Assembly: GCA_039919885.1 (NCBI GenBank)
Contig: JBDSEV010000068.1
Location: 37,344-101,343 of the forward strand
Source: JACMLD01 sp039919885
GTDB lineage: Bacteria > Bacteroidota > Bacteroidia > Chitinophagales > Chitinophagaceae
DNA: 64,000 bases
Direction: 5' to 3'
The notes under the pieces are model-generated. The model was not told the DNA's origin, did not search any database, and saw nothing but the letters and a program-made list of their open reading frames with translations. How positions within the stretch are numbered: the first letter of the stretch is position 1; the number at the start of each line of letters is the position of its first letter. Position numbers and translations under genes: made by a program. Positions 53,372-61,891 of this stretch are shown piece after piece.

Positions 53372-53621
53372 TTAGAAATTAAAAAATGTAAATTTTAAAT
53401 TAGAAATCAAAAGTCAAAATTAAAAAGTCAAAAGTCAAAATTAAAAAGGATTTTCCGCATGGTTCTTTTATTTTTAATTATAATTGCCGCGCTGCTTTTT
53501 TACTTTTTACTTTTTACTTTTGATTTTGCGTCCCCGCGTTGCATTTTTACTTTTTACTTTTTACTTTTGATTTTGCGTCCCCGCGTTGCTTTTTACTTTT
53601 TACTTTTGAATTTTGATTTTA
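53372..53621. repeat. Long heptamer-repeat spacer between ilvB and ilvN
   Basis: Eleven A-rich heptamers (for example TTAGAAA, TCAAAAG, TCAAAAT, TAAAAAG) fill 53372-53448. T-rich heptamers (TTTTTAC repeated, TTTTGAT, TTTTGAA) fill 53497 onward to 53621 at the ilvB stop. The two arms are roughly complementary and could form a long imperfect hairpin within the operon message. Confidence 0.65.
53496..53589. repeat. 47-bp tandem duplication
   Basis: Bases 53496-53542 and 53543-53589 are identical except for the first position (T or A). Each unit is three TTTTTAC heptamers, TTTTGAT and a GC-rich tail TTTGCGTCCCCGCGTTGC. A partial third unit follows at 53590 and lacks the tail. Confidence 0.9.
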
Positions 53622-55424
53622 CTACAACTCTTCCTTACTCAAAATAATCTCCGCCACCCCGCGTCCCTGTGGTACCATCGGAAATACATTGTTCTCTTTG
53701 CCTACCATCACTTCCAGTAAAAAACTTCCTTCATGCTCCAGCATCTGCTTAAGGGAAGCGACCACTTCTTGCCGCTTCGAAATGCTCTTCCCCGGAATGC
53801 CGAACCCTTTGGCTACCTGCACAAAATCGGGACTGGTAATGTCAACAAACGAATACCTTTTCTCATGGAACAACTGCTGCCACTGGCGCACCATTCCTAA
53901 AAACTGGTTGTTGAGAATTACGATTTTCACGTGGGGTTTAAACTGCATAATGGTACCCAGTTCCTGCAACGTCATTTGAAAACCGCCATCCCCGATAATG
54001 GCCACCGTTGGTCGGGAAGGGTCGCCAAACGCTGCGCCGATGGCAGCTGGCAAAGCAAAACCCATCGTTCCCAAACCACCGCTTGTAATATTGCTGTTGC
54101 TCTGGTTAAATTTTGCATACCGGCAGGCCACCATCTGGTGCTGGCCCACATCCGTTACAATGATGGCGTTGCCTTTTGTTAGCGTATTCAATTCTTTTAT
54201 CACCTCTCCCATGGTAAGTATTTCCGTGGAAGGATTTAATTCTTCATGAATAACCTTGTCCTCTTCTTTTTGCTGGTAATCCCTGAACTGTTGCAACCAT
54301 TCCGGATACACTTTCTTATCCACCATTTTGGTAAGCATTGGCAATGTTTCTTTGCAGTCGCCCCAAACCGGTACAGTTGATTTCACATTCTTATCTATTT
54401 CCGAAGGATCAATATCCAGGTGAATGACTTTGGCCTGTTTAGCATATTTATCCAGCCGGCCTGTTACACGGTCATCGAAACGCATACCAATTGCTATCAG
54501 CACATCACACTCATTGGTCAATACATTCGGTCCGTAATTGCCGTGCATACCCAGCATACCAACCCCCAGCGGATGATCGGTGGGTATGGCACTCATGCCC
54601 ATGATTGTCCAGGCAGCAGGAATGCCGGCCTTTTCTATAAATGCCGCAAATTCTTTTTCGGCTTTGCCCAAAATAACGCCCTGTCCGTAAATAACAAAAG
54701 GACGCCTGGCTTCATTGATCAGCTTAGCCGCTTCTTCCACATATTCTTTGCGTACAATTGGACTGGGGCGGTAGCTCCGGATGTAGGAACATTTTTTATA
54801 GCCGGCAAAATCAAATTTCTGCAGCTGCGCATTCTTGGTAATATCAATTAGTACCGGGCCGGGCCGGCCGCTGCCGGCAATATAAAACGCTTTGGCCAGT
54901 ACTTCCGGAATTTCCGTAGCGTCCGTTACCTGGTAGTTCCATTTTGTAATGGGCGTGGTAATATTTATCACATCTGTTTCCTGGAAAGCATCGGTTCCCA
55001 GTAAATGCGCAAATACCTGCCCAGTGATACACACTACCGGTGTACTGTCAATCATGGCATCTGCCAGCCCCGTTACCAGGTTGGTTGCACCCGGCCCGCT
55101 GGTGGCAAACACCACACCGGTTTTACCGGAACTGCGTGCATAACCCTGCGCCGCGTGGATGGCGCCTTGTTCATGACGCACCAGGATATGCTGTAGTTTT
55201 TCGTTGTAATCATACAGAGCATCGTAAATGGGCATAATAGCGCCGCCCGGGTAACCAAAAATAGTTTCCACGCCTTCGGCAATAAAAGCCTCCAGCACCG
55301 CCACCGATCCTGTTACACTACCCGTAACCGAAACCGGCGGGGCTTTGGTTACTTCCAGCGACTGCTGTTCCGCCGCCGAATGCGCTGGCTTTATTTTTTT
55401 GTTTATTTCGGTTATGCTGCTCAT
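53622..55424 (-). CDS. ilvB: Acetolactate synthase large (catalytic) subunit
   Basis: The 600-residue protein is a thiamine diphosphate enzyme. The catalytic Glu 85 lies in VRHEQGAIHAAQGYARSSG, the FAD region is near 245-400, and the ThDP/Mg motif GDGGFQMTLQELGTI starts near 476 and ends with Asn-Asn (VILNN). The 40-residue N-terminal extension is poorly conserved. It condenses two pyruvates, or pyruvate and 2-oxobutanoate, for Val/Leu and Ile synthesis. It lies after ilvD (54 bases) and before ilvN, which supplies feedback control. Confidence 0.96.
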   Translation of the reverse strand: MSSITEINKKIKPAHSAAEQQSLEVTKAPPVSVTGSVTGSVAVLEAFIAEGVETIFGYPGGAIMPIYDALYDYNEKLQHILVRHEQGAIHAAQGYARSSGKTGVVFATSGPGATNLVTGLADAMIDSTPVVCITGQVFAHLLGTDAFQETDVINITTPITKWNYQVTDATEIPEVLAKAFYIAGSGRPGPVLIDITKNAQLQKFDFAGYKKCSYIRSYRPSPIVRKEYVEEAAKLINEARRPFVIYGQGVILGKAEKEFAAFIEKAGIPAAWTIMGMSAIPTDHPLGVGMLGMHGNYGPNVLTNECDVLIAIGMRFDDRVTGRLDKYAKQAKVIHLDIDPSEIDKNVKSTVPVWGDCKETLPMLTKMVDKKVYPEWLQQFRDYQQKEEDKVIHEELNPSTEILTMGEVIKELNTLTKGNAIIVTDVGQHQMVACRYAKFNQSNSNITSGGLGTMGFALPAAIGAAFGDPSRPTVAIIGDGGFQMTLQELGTIMQFKPHVKIVILNNQFLGMVRQWQQLFHEKRYSFVDITSPDFVQVAKGFGIPGKSISKRQEVVASLKQMLEHEGSFLLEVMVGKENNVFPMVPQGRGVAEIILSKEEL

Positions 55425-55478
55425 AATAATGTCGTTTTTTGCGTTGCTAAATAATCAGTTTATTATATGGAAACCGGC

Positions 55479-57161
55479 TCATTCATCCGTTACACATCCC
55501 TCACTGGCATCCCTGACCGATTTTGCGTATTTAAACAGCACCCCTTTTGTAACTTTCAGGGCGGGTTGCTTCCAGTTTTGCTTTCTTGCCGCAATAATAG
55601 CCTCACTTACTTTGAGGTTAATGGTATTGTTGACGGCATCCAACTCTATAATATCATTGTCTTCTACAAAAGCTATCAGCCCGCCATCAAAGGCCTCCGG
55701 TGTAATGTGGCCCACCACAAAGCCATGGGTGCCCCCGCTGAACCTGCCGTCTGTAATTAAAGCAATGGATTTACCCAGGCCTGCGCCGATAATAGCTGAC
55801 GTTGGCTTGAGCATTTCCGGCATACCCGGTGCGCCCTTCGGACCTTCATTTTTTATTACCACCACATCACCTGCTTTTACTTTGCCAGAGGATATACCTG
55901 CTACCAAATCTTTTTCGCCGTCAAATACGCGTGCCGGACCGGTAAATTTTTCTCCTTCCTTACCGGAAATTTTTGCCACACTTCCTTTCTCCGCCAGGTT
56001 ACCATATAAAATCTGTAAATGGCCGGTTGCTTTTAATGGTCGTTCCAGCGGGTATAAAATATCTTGTGTTTCAAAATTAATGGCAACCACCTCTTTAAGG
56101 TTTTCTGCGAGGGTCTTGCCCGTAACCGTTAAACAATCACCATGCAATAAACCTTTATCCAGCAAATATTTCATTACCGCTGGTACACCACCATGCGCAT
56201 GCAGTTCCTGCATCAGGTATTTTCCGCTTGGCTTAAAGTCGGCCAGTACCGGTGTCTTATTACTGATTGCCTGGAAATCATCCTGCGTAAGTGCCACATC
56301 AACACTTTTTGCCATTGCAATTAAATGGAGCACCGCATTGGTGCTGCCACCCAAAATCATGATGACCGTAATGGCATTTTCAAATGCCTTGCGGGTCATA
56401 ATATCTGAAGGCTTAATATCTTTTTCAAGTAGTATACGGATTGCTTTTCCTGCATGCAGGCACTCATCATGTTTGTCGCCACTCACCGCAGGATTGCTGG
56501 AAGAATACGGCAAGCTCATACCCAAAGCCTCAATGGCACTGGCCATAGTATTGGCCGTATACATACCGCCGCAGGCGCCGGCACCCGGACAAGAATTCAT
56601 TACAATTCCTTTAAAATCCTCATCGTTTAATTTACCGGCTATTTTTTGTCCAAGCGCTTCAAAAGAAGAAATGATATTTAATTCCTGACCTTTATAATGA
56701 CCGGGTGCAATAGAGCCTCCATAGATCATAATAGAAGGACGGTTTAACCTGCCCATGGCCATAATACAGCCGGGCATGTTTTTATCGCAGCCGGGCAAAG
56801 CAATCAGTCCATCGTAATAAAAGCCACCGCAAACGGATTCAATGCTGTCTGCAATCAGGTCGCGGCTCACCAGCGAATACCGCATACCATCGGTGCCATT
56901 GCTGATGCCATCGCTGATACCGATTGTATTAAAGATAAGTCCCACCAGGTCATTGTCCCATACACCCTGCTTTACAACTTTCGCAAGATCATTCAGGTGC
57001 ATGTTACAGGTGTTGCCATCGTAACCCATACTGGCAATGCCCACCTGCGCTTTTTTCAAATCGTCGTCCGTCAAGCCAATTCCATACAACATAGCCTGTG
57101 CAGCCGGTTGCGTGGTATCCTGCGTTAAAACTTTCGAATACTTATTTAATTCCGTTCCCAT
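55479..57161 (-). CDS. ilvD: Dihydroxy-acid dehydratase
   Basis: The ATG at 57161 (MGTELNKYSKVLTQDTTQPA) is the normal start; an extension to 57308 would be unlike the family. The 560-residue protein has Fe-S ligands Cys 52 (GNTCNMHL), Cys 125 (LPGCDKNMPGC) and Cys 197 (CPGAGACGGMYTANTM), and a C-terminal ITDGRFSGGTHGFVVGH motif. It dehydrates the dihydroxy acids to the 2-oxo acids of Val and Ile synthesis. It follows ilvE after 172 bases, all under the attenuator at 58350-58511. Confidence 0.96.
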   Translation of the reverse strand: MGTELNKYSKVLTQDTTQPAAQAMLYGIGLTDDDLKKAQVGIASMGYDGNTCNMHLNDLAKVVKQGVWDNDLVGLIFNTIGISDGISNGTDGMRYSLVSRDLIADSIESVCGGFYYDGLIALPGCDKNMPGCIMAMGRLNRPSIMIYGGSIAPGHYKGQELNIISSFEALGQKIAGKLNDEDFKGIVMNSCPGAGACGGMYTANTMASAIEALGMSLPYSSSNPAVSGDKHDECLHAGKAIRILLEKDIKPSDIMTRKAFENAITVIMILGGSTNAVLHLIAMAKSVDVALTQDDFQAISNKTPVLADFKPSGKYLMQELHAHGGVPAVMKYLLDKGLLHGDCLTVTGKTLAENLKEVVAINFETQDILYPLERPLKATGHLQILYGNLAEKGSVAKISGKEGEKFTGPARVFDGEKDLVAGISSGKVKAGDVVVIKNEGPKGAPGMPEMLKPTSAIIGAGLGKSIALITDGRFSGGTHGFVVGHITPEAFDGGLIAFVEDNDIIELDAVNNTINLKVSEAIIAARKQNWKQPALKVTKGVLFKYAKSVRDASEGCVTDE

Positions 57162-57333
57162 TGTTGTTTTCTTTTTTGTCCTAACATTTAAATGTTGTTC
57201 AACATCCTTGCGTCGCACACTTCGGCTGGATATCTTTATTGGGCGCATTCGCTTGCAAATCCACCGCGCTATTATTGCATTGTTAACTGGAAGAACGGCG
57301 CCGGCCAACGTTTCATCGTTAACCAGTCATTGC

Positions 57334-58263
57334 TCATACCAAAACGCCTTTTAAATTTTTTGTCAGGCTATTGGGTGATGCGGTAAACGGTTTTTCAATT
57401 ACCCTTGCCGCATAGGCCACCTGGATTTGTTTACTCACTGTATTGTTCCATTCTTTTTTAAAGGTGGTATCGTCAAAACTTTCCCATCCTATCACTTCCG
57501 CAGCCGTACCACAGAAGAATGCCGCATCTGCACCTTTTACTTCGTCAGTAGTAATTTGTTTCTCTGTAACTGACACACCCAGTTCTTCGCATATTTCAAA
57601 TACTGTGGCTCTTGTAATACCTGGCAATATATTACCGGTGGAAGGGGTAAATAGTTGGTTGTCCTTTTCATAAAACATGTTGGCGCCAGGTCCTTCCGCT
57701 ACAAACCCATGCATGTCTGTAAGCAGTGCTTCATCAAAACCATTTGCTTTTGCCTCCTGGCTGGCCAGAATTGAATTAACATAATGTCCAGACGCTTTCG
57801 CCGTTATTTTAAATCCTTTTGGATTGGGTCGTTGAAACGAAGACGTCATCACACGCAATAATTTATCACCCAAAAAAGGCGCCATTTCCCAAGCCTGTAT
57901 AGTAAGGTGTGACAGTGTATTTTTTACAAAACTCATGTTGGCAGGTGCATATACCAAAGGACGTATATAGGCATCCTGCAAATTATTTCTTTCCAGAAGT
58001 TCATAGGTTGCAGCAATCAGCGCGGCGGCATCGTACGCATAAGGCAGGTTTAATGCCTCCGCCGAATGTTGTAAACGTGCAAAGTGCTCCTGTTCTTTAA
58101 ATATCCGCGTGGCCCCGCTCACCGTTTTATAAGACCGGATACCTTCGAATACTGCGTAGCCATAATGCAGCGACTGACTATACAGATCCACTTTTGCTTC
58201 ACTTGCTTTCACAAATGCACCATCCAGGAATAAAACCGTGTTGTCGTTATAATAGGAAGCCAT
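57334..58263 (-). CDS. ilvE: Branched-chain amino acid aminotransferase
   Basis: The start is probably the ATG at 58263 (MASYYNDNTVLFLDGAFVKA); a second ATG one codon earlier (58266) is equally possible. The 309-residue fold type IV enzyme has the PLP Lys 156 in TAKASGHYVNS and the EGPGANMF cofactor loop (190-197). It transfers the amino group from glutamate to the 2-oxo acids of Val, Leu and Ile, or the reverse, and so connects the GOGAT product to this pathway. It is the first gene after the leader peptide and attenuator, at 58350. Confidence 0.94.
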   Translation of the reverse strand: MASYYNDNTVLFLDGAFVKASEAKVDLYSQSLHYGYAVFEGIRSYKTVSGATRIFKEQEHFARLQHSAEALNLPYAYDAAALIAATYELLERNNLQDAYIRPLVYAPANMSFVKNTLSHLTIQAWEMAPFLGDKLLRVMTSSFQRPNPKGFKITAKASGHYVNSILASQEAKANGFDEALLTDMHGFVAEGPGANMFYEKDNQLFTPSTGNILPGITRATVFEICEELGVSVTEKQITTDEVKGADAAFFCGTAAEVIGWESFDDTTFKKEWNNTVSKQIQVAYAARVIEKPFTASPNSLTKNLKGVLV

Positions 58264-58349
58264 CATGTTTCATTTTATGCCTCTTGCGGAGACTGTTATC
58301 ATTGTTTATTTCGTGTATCGCTGCCAGGTAAATTTTACCAATCAATCGT

Positions 58350-58381
58350 AAAAAAATAAAACCCGCCTCGTTGGAGGCGGG
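58350..58381 (-). terminator. ilv attenuator terminator hairpin
   Basis: On the minus strand CCCGCCTC (58381-58374) pairs with GAGGCGGG (58369-58362) around four bases, followed by TTTTATTTTTTT. It lies 26 bases after the leader peptide stop codon and 87 bases before ilvE. Its 5' arm is also able to pair with the GGA repeat of the leader, giving the antiterminator. Confidence 0.9.
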
Positions 58382-58394
58382 TGGCTGTATTTTT

Positions 58395-58406
58395 AACGAA
58401 TTCGTT
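58395..58406. repeat. Perfect 12-base palindrome inside the ilv leader
   Basis: AACGAATTCGTT follows directly after the leader peptide stop codon on the minus strand. It could pair within itself or between two RNA molecules. Its role in attenuation is not clear. Confidence 0.5.
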
Positions 58407-58511
58407 TTATACGCTGGCTCCTCCTCCATGCAGTGCAGGAATAATAATGACTACCAATATAACCACCAGCGCGGCTATCGGTGAAACATTATATAAACTG
58501 CTTTTCAACAT
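58407..58511 (-). CDS. ilvL: ilv operon leader peptide
   Basis: This 34-codon frame, too short for ordinary gene finding, starts MLKSSLYN and contains AALVVILVVIIIPAL: ten adjacent Leu, Val and Ile residues. It ends with HGGGASV. E. coli IlvL has a very similar core (LVVISVVVIIIPP). The frame sits just upstream of a terminator and of ilvE, so ribosomes slowed by lack of charged tRNA-Leu, -Val or -Ile would stall in this run. Three mutually exclusive pairings follow: CGCTGG with CCAGCG (58466-58471, 58412-58417), TGGAGG with CCTCCA (58423-58428, 58372-58377), and the terminator. The symbol is given by analogy of position and sequence. Confidence 0.9.
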   Translation of the reverse strand: MLKSSLYNVSPIAALVVILVVIIIPALHGGGASV

Positions 58512-58520
58512 AAAGATTGA

Positions 58521-58539
58521 GTGTACAGTAAAAGTACAC
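58521..58539. promoter_or_regulatory. Inverted repeat GTGTAC-N7-GTACAC just before the ilv leader peptide
   Basis: The arms are at 58521-58526 and 58534-58539, ten bases upstream of the leader ATG on the minus strand. It could be a repressor site or a 5' hairpin. A GTTCTTTG (58564-58557), six of eight matches to the -7 element, lies further upstream. Confidence 0.45.
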
Positions 58540-58580
58540 TTCCAATCCGAAATAAACAAAGAACTTTTTTAAAAAGTTTT

Positions 58581-58640
58581 AAGTGGTAAGTGATAAGTTG
58601 GCCGGCAGCCTTAATACTTAATACTTACAACTTACAACTT
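58581..58640. repeat. Heptamer-type inverted repeat at the leuB stop codon
   Basis: AAGTGGT, AAGTGAT, AAGTTGG (58581-58601) face CTTAATA, CTTAATA, CTTACAA, CTTACAA (58610-58637) around a GC-rich centre, and the right arm runs into the leuB stop codon (58639-58641). It could form an imperfect hairpin at the end of the leuB message. A separate AT palindrome AACTTTTT-T-AAAAAGTT lies next to it (58562-58578). Confidence 0.6.
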
Positions 58641-59754
58641 AGATAATCGTCGACTTCCGCAACTCAATATTTCCTTTATTCACCTTATCCGGAATACGAT
58701 CAGCTACGTAATCACTTATGAGTTCACCAATGGTGGTGGTAAAATAAAAATTAGACGGGTCAATGTCTTTGGTAACAAACCCGTTCATGAGCGTCCAGTC
58801 AACCGCTTCCCGTACCAGCTCCGCTTCTTTGTGCATGTTAAAATGATCCAGCATCATTGCGGCAGACAAGATAGACCCCAGCGGGTTAGCGATATCTTTA
58901 CCGGCAGCCTGCGGGTAAGAACCATGAATGGGTTCAAACAAGGCAACCGCATTGCCTACAGAAGCAGAAGGAAGGAGCCCCAACGAACCGGTAATCACAC
59001 TTGCTTCATCGCTGATGATATCTCCAAACATATTCTCAGTAAGAATAACATCAAACTGTTTAGGATTAAGAATGATCTGCATGGCAGCATTGTCCACAAA
59101 TAAGAAATCAACTTTTACATCCGCATACTGCGGCGCAATATCCTGCACAACTTTGCGCCATAGCCGGGATGTTTCCAGTACATTGGCTTTATCTACCAGG
59201 GTTAATTTTTTACGCCTTTGCTGCGCATGTTTAAATGCCAGGTGCGCTACCCTTTCAATTTCATTTTTGCTGTAGCTGCATTCGTCACTTGCCCACGATT
59301 GATCTTCGTTGGTTTCCTTTTTTCCAAAATAAATACCGCCGGTCAGCTCCCGGAAAATAACGAAATCAACCGCTTCCAGCTGTTTGCTTTTTAGCGGAGA
59401 TAAATGATGCAATGCGGGATACGTGTTAATGGGACGAATGTTTGCAAACAACTGCAATGATTTACGCAGTTTAAGCAGTCCCTGCTCCGGTCTTACTTTT
59501 GCCGTAGGGTCATTGTCGTATTTCGGGTGGCCAATGGCGCCGAATAAAATGGCATCGCTTTCAAGACAAATTTCAATGGTTTCATCCGGCAGCGGGTTGC
59601 CGGTAGCATCAATGGCTACGGCCCCCATGAGGCAATGTGAATAATGAAACGCATGGCCGAATTTTTCCGCCACTGCATCCAGTACTGCAATGGACTGGCG
59701 GGTTACTTCTGGTCCGATACCGTCTCCGTTAATGACTGCAATGTTTTTTTTCAT
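58639..59754 (-). CDS. leuB: 3-isopropylmalate dehydrogenase
   Basis: The 371-residue protein begins MKKNIAVINGDGIGPEVT and contains RPEQGLLKLRKSLQLFANIR, ELTGGIYFG and the C-terminal EPIHGSYPQAAGKDIANPLG that binds NAD. These are the hallmarks of LeuB. It oxidises and decarboxylates 3-isopropylmalate to the leucine precursor 2-oxo acid. It is co-transcribed with leuA, leuC and leuD, ending at a repeat that lies before the ilv leader. The start fits the family. Calling it isocitrate or tartrate dehydrogenase is unlikely in this operon. Confidence 0.96.
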   Translation of the reverse strand: MKKNIAVINGDGIGPEVTRQSIAVLDAVAEKFGHAFHYSHCLMGAVAIDATGNPLPDETIEICLESDAILFGAIGHPKYDNDPTAKVRPEQGLLKLRKSLQLFANIRPINTYPALHHLSPLKSKQLEAVDFVIFRELTGGIYFGKKETNEDQSWASDECSYSKNEIERVAHLAFKHAQQRRKKLTLVDKANVLETSRLWRKVVQDIAPQYADVKVDFLFVDNAAMQIILNPKQFDVILTENMFGDIISDEASVITGSLGLLPSASVGNAVALFEPIHGSYPQAAGKDIANPLGSILSAAMMLDHFNMHKEAELVREAVDWTLMNGFVTKDIDPSNFYFTTTIGELISDYVADRIPDKVNKGNIELRKSTII

Positions 59755-59774
59755 AACTGGTTTAGGTGGGTGGA

Positions 59775-60371
59775 TTAAGCTATTTGTTGTTCAAACCGGC
59801 TGATCTCTTCTTTCATGTTCAGCAGGTAATCAATATCATCATACCCGTTCAGTAAACATGTTTTTTTATAATTATTAATATCAAATGTTTCCTGTGCGCC
59901 GGTAGATGGTATGCTAATAGTCTGTTGTTGCAGGTTTACCTCCAGCTGCGCTGCCGCATCCTTTTCTATGGCTGCAAACACCTGCTGCAGAAACCCTTCG
60001 CTCACTGTAACCGGCAGCAAAAAATTATTGAGTGAATTGTTCTTAAAAATGTCAGCAAAAAAACTGCTCACCACTACATCAAATCCAGCATCTTTGATTG
60101 CCCATGCGGCATGTTCGCGACTCGACCCGCAACCAAAATTTTTCGCTGCTACCAGGATGCTGCCTTTATATTTTGGATCATTCAACGGAAAATCCATTTT
60201 TGGTTTCGTGTCATCATTGTTCTCGTAGCGCCAGTCGCGGAAAAGGTTTTTTCCAAATCCGTCCCTGCTGGTGGCTTTTAAAAACCGCGCAGGTATGATC
60301 TGATCGGTATCTACGTTTTCCATGTTTAAAGGAACCGCTGATGAATTGATAATATTTATACTTTTTCCCAT
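59775..60371 (-). CDS. leuD: 3-isopropylmalate dehydratase small subunit
   Basis: The 198-residue protein starts MGKSINIINSSAVPLNMENV and has the swivel-domain motifs VDTDQIIPARFLK, NFGCGSSREHAAWAIKDAGF and VVSSFFADIFKNNSLNNFLL. With LeuC it isomerises 2- to 3-isopropylmalate. It follows leuC after 81 bases and precedes leuB by 20. The length is normal for the bacterial small subunit. Confidence 0.96.
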   Translation of the reverse strand: MGKSINIINSSAVPLNMENVDTDQIIPARFLKATSRDGFGKNLFRDWRYENNDDTKPKMDFPLNDPKYKGSILVAAKNFGCGSSREHAAWAIKDAGFDVVVSSFFADIFKNNSLNNFLLPVTVSEGFLQQVFAAIEKDAAAQLEVNLQQQTISIPSTGAQETFDINNYKKTCLLNGYDDIDYLLNMKEEISRFEQQIA

Positions 60372-60452
60372 TGTTTTTTTATTAGTCAGTCATCAATCCC
60401 GAAACTTTAAAGTTGCTACCCGCCACACTGCTCATAGAGCGCATAACAAGGG

Positions 60453-61853
60453 TTACGATAAAGATTCCCGTACATCGCCTACCACACCCGTTATTGCTGC
60501 CAGTGCTGCCGTTAAGGGGCTCGCCAGGAAGGTCCGTGCATTTGGCCCTTGTCTTCCTTCAAAATTGCGGTTGCTGGTGGAAATGCAATATTTACCTGCG
60601 GGAATTTTGTCTTCGTTCATACCCAGGCAAGCGCTGCATCCCGGTTGGCGCAGCATAAATCCGGCTGCTTCAAAGATTTTATCGATACCTTCTTCAATGG
60701 CCTGTTTTTCTACCTGTTTGCTGCCGGGCACTACCCATACTTCTACGTTTGCCGCTTTCTGTTTGCCTTTTACAAAAGAAGCGACCATCCTGAGATCTTC
60801 TATTCGTGAATTGGTACAACTTCCTATAAAAACATAATCCACCGCCTTGCCTTTAATGCCGGCACCGGGCAATAAGCCCATGTACGACAGCGATTTTTCA
60901 AACGACGGCTTTTCCTTTTCTTCAATTTCATCTAAGGACGGCACATGCCCACTAACGCCAATGCCCATCCCCGGATTGGTGCCATAAGTTATCATCGGCT
61001 CAATGTCTTCGGCTTTTATAAAGATTTCTTTATCGAAAGCAGCACCCGCATCACTGTTTAATGTGTGCCAGTAGGCCAGTTTTTTATCCCAGTCGGCACC
61101 CTGCGGTGCAAACGGCCTGCCTTTCATATAACTGAAAGTTGTTTCATCAGGCGCAATCATACCGCAACGCGCACCCATTTCTATGCTCATGTTACAAATG
61201 GTCATGCGGGCCTCCATGGAAAGCGCACGGATGGCAGAGCCGGCAAACTCAACTGCATATCCGGTGGCGCCGCTGGCCGAAATCCGGGCCAGGATGTATA
61301 AAACGATGTCTTTGCTTACTACGCCTTTATTCAGCTGACCGTCTACGCAGATACGCATCAGTTTCGGCTTGCTTTGCATAAGGCACTGGGTGGCCATTAC
61401 CATTTCCACCTCGCTGGTACCAATTCCAAAGGCAATACTTCCAAAAGCGCCATGGGTTGAGGTATGACTGTCGCCGCAAACAATGGTCATACCCGGTTGG
61501 GTAATGCCGAGTTCAGGCCCTATAACATGCACAATGCCCTGGAACGGGTGTCCAAGGCCATACAATTCGATTCCGTGTTCTGCGCAATTCTTTTGTAACG
61601 CTTCTACCTGCAAACGTGATAATTCTTCTTTGATGGGGAGGTGCTGGTTGATGGTGGGTACATTGTGGTCCGCTGTAGCCACCACCTGTTTCGGGCGCAA
61701 CACTTTAATACCTCGTTTATTCAATCCGTTAAAAGCCTGGGGGCTGGTTACTTCATGAATCAGGTGTTTGTCGATATACAAAACGGAGGGGCCGCCTTCA
61801 ATGGTTTTGACAACATGCGTGTCCCAAATCTTTTCAAATAATGTTTTTGCCAT
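60453..61853 (-). CDS. leuC: 3-isopropylmalate dehydratase large subunit
   Basis: The 466-residue aconitase-family protein has Fe-S ligands Cys 346 (GSCTNSR), Cys 406 and Cys 409 (CSACLGMN), the ADHNVPT and CGDSHTSTHGAFG motifs, and the normal start MAKTLFEKIWDTHVV. With LeuD it moves the hydroxyl of isopropylmalate through a [4Fe-4S] cluster. It lies after leuA with a 71-base gap that has a terminator-like hairpin, which may set relative amounts of LeuA and LeuC. Confidence 0.97.
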   Translation of the reverse strand: MAKTLFEKIWDTHVVKTIEGGPSVLYIDKHLIHEVTSPQAFNGLNKRGIKVLRPKQVVATADHNVPTINQHLPIKEELSRLQVEALQKNCAEHGIELYGLGHPFQGIVHVIGPELGITQPGMTIVCGDSHTSTHGAFGSIAFGIGTSEVEMVMATQCLMQSKPKLMRICVDGQLNKGVVSKDIVLYILARISASGATGYAVEFAGSAIRALSMEARMTICNMSIEMGARCGMIAPDETTFSYMKGRPFAPQGADWDKKLAYWHTLNSDAGAAFDKEIFIKAEDIEPMITYGTNPGMGIGVSGHVPSLDEIEEKEKPSFEKSLSYMGLLPGAGIKGKAVDYVFIGSCTNSRIEDLRMVASFVKGKQKAANVEVWVVPGSKQVEKQAIEEGIDKIFEAAGFMLRQPGCSACLGMNEDKIPAGKYCISTSNRNFEGRQGPNARTFLASPLTAALAAITGVVGDVRESLS

Positions 61854-61864
61854 CGCTGTTTTTT

Positions 61865-61891
61865 AAAAAAATGCATGGCGCAGAAGCGCCA
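61865..61891 (-). terminator. Terminator-like hairpin between leuA and leuC
   Basis: TGGCGC-AGAA-GCGCCA (61876-61891) is followed on the minus strand by TGCATTTTTTT. It lies inside the operon, 34 bases after leuA and 23 before leuC, so it may reduce read-through rather than stop it, or protect the leuA message end. Confidence 0.6.

Noticed and set aside
53372..53621. CRISPR-like array between ilvB and ilvN
   Set aside because: The repeats are contiguous seven-base units and a direct 47-base duplication, with no constant repeat and variable spacers, and no cas genes are present.
58350..58511. T-box riboswitch controlling the ilv genes
   Set aside because: There is no T-box consensus or specifier loop, and the leader peptide with competing hairpins explains the region well.
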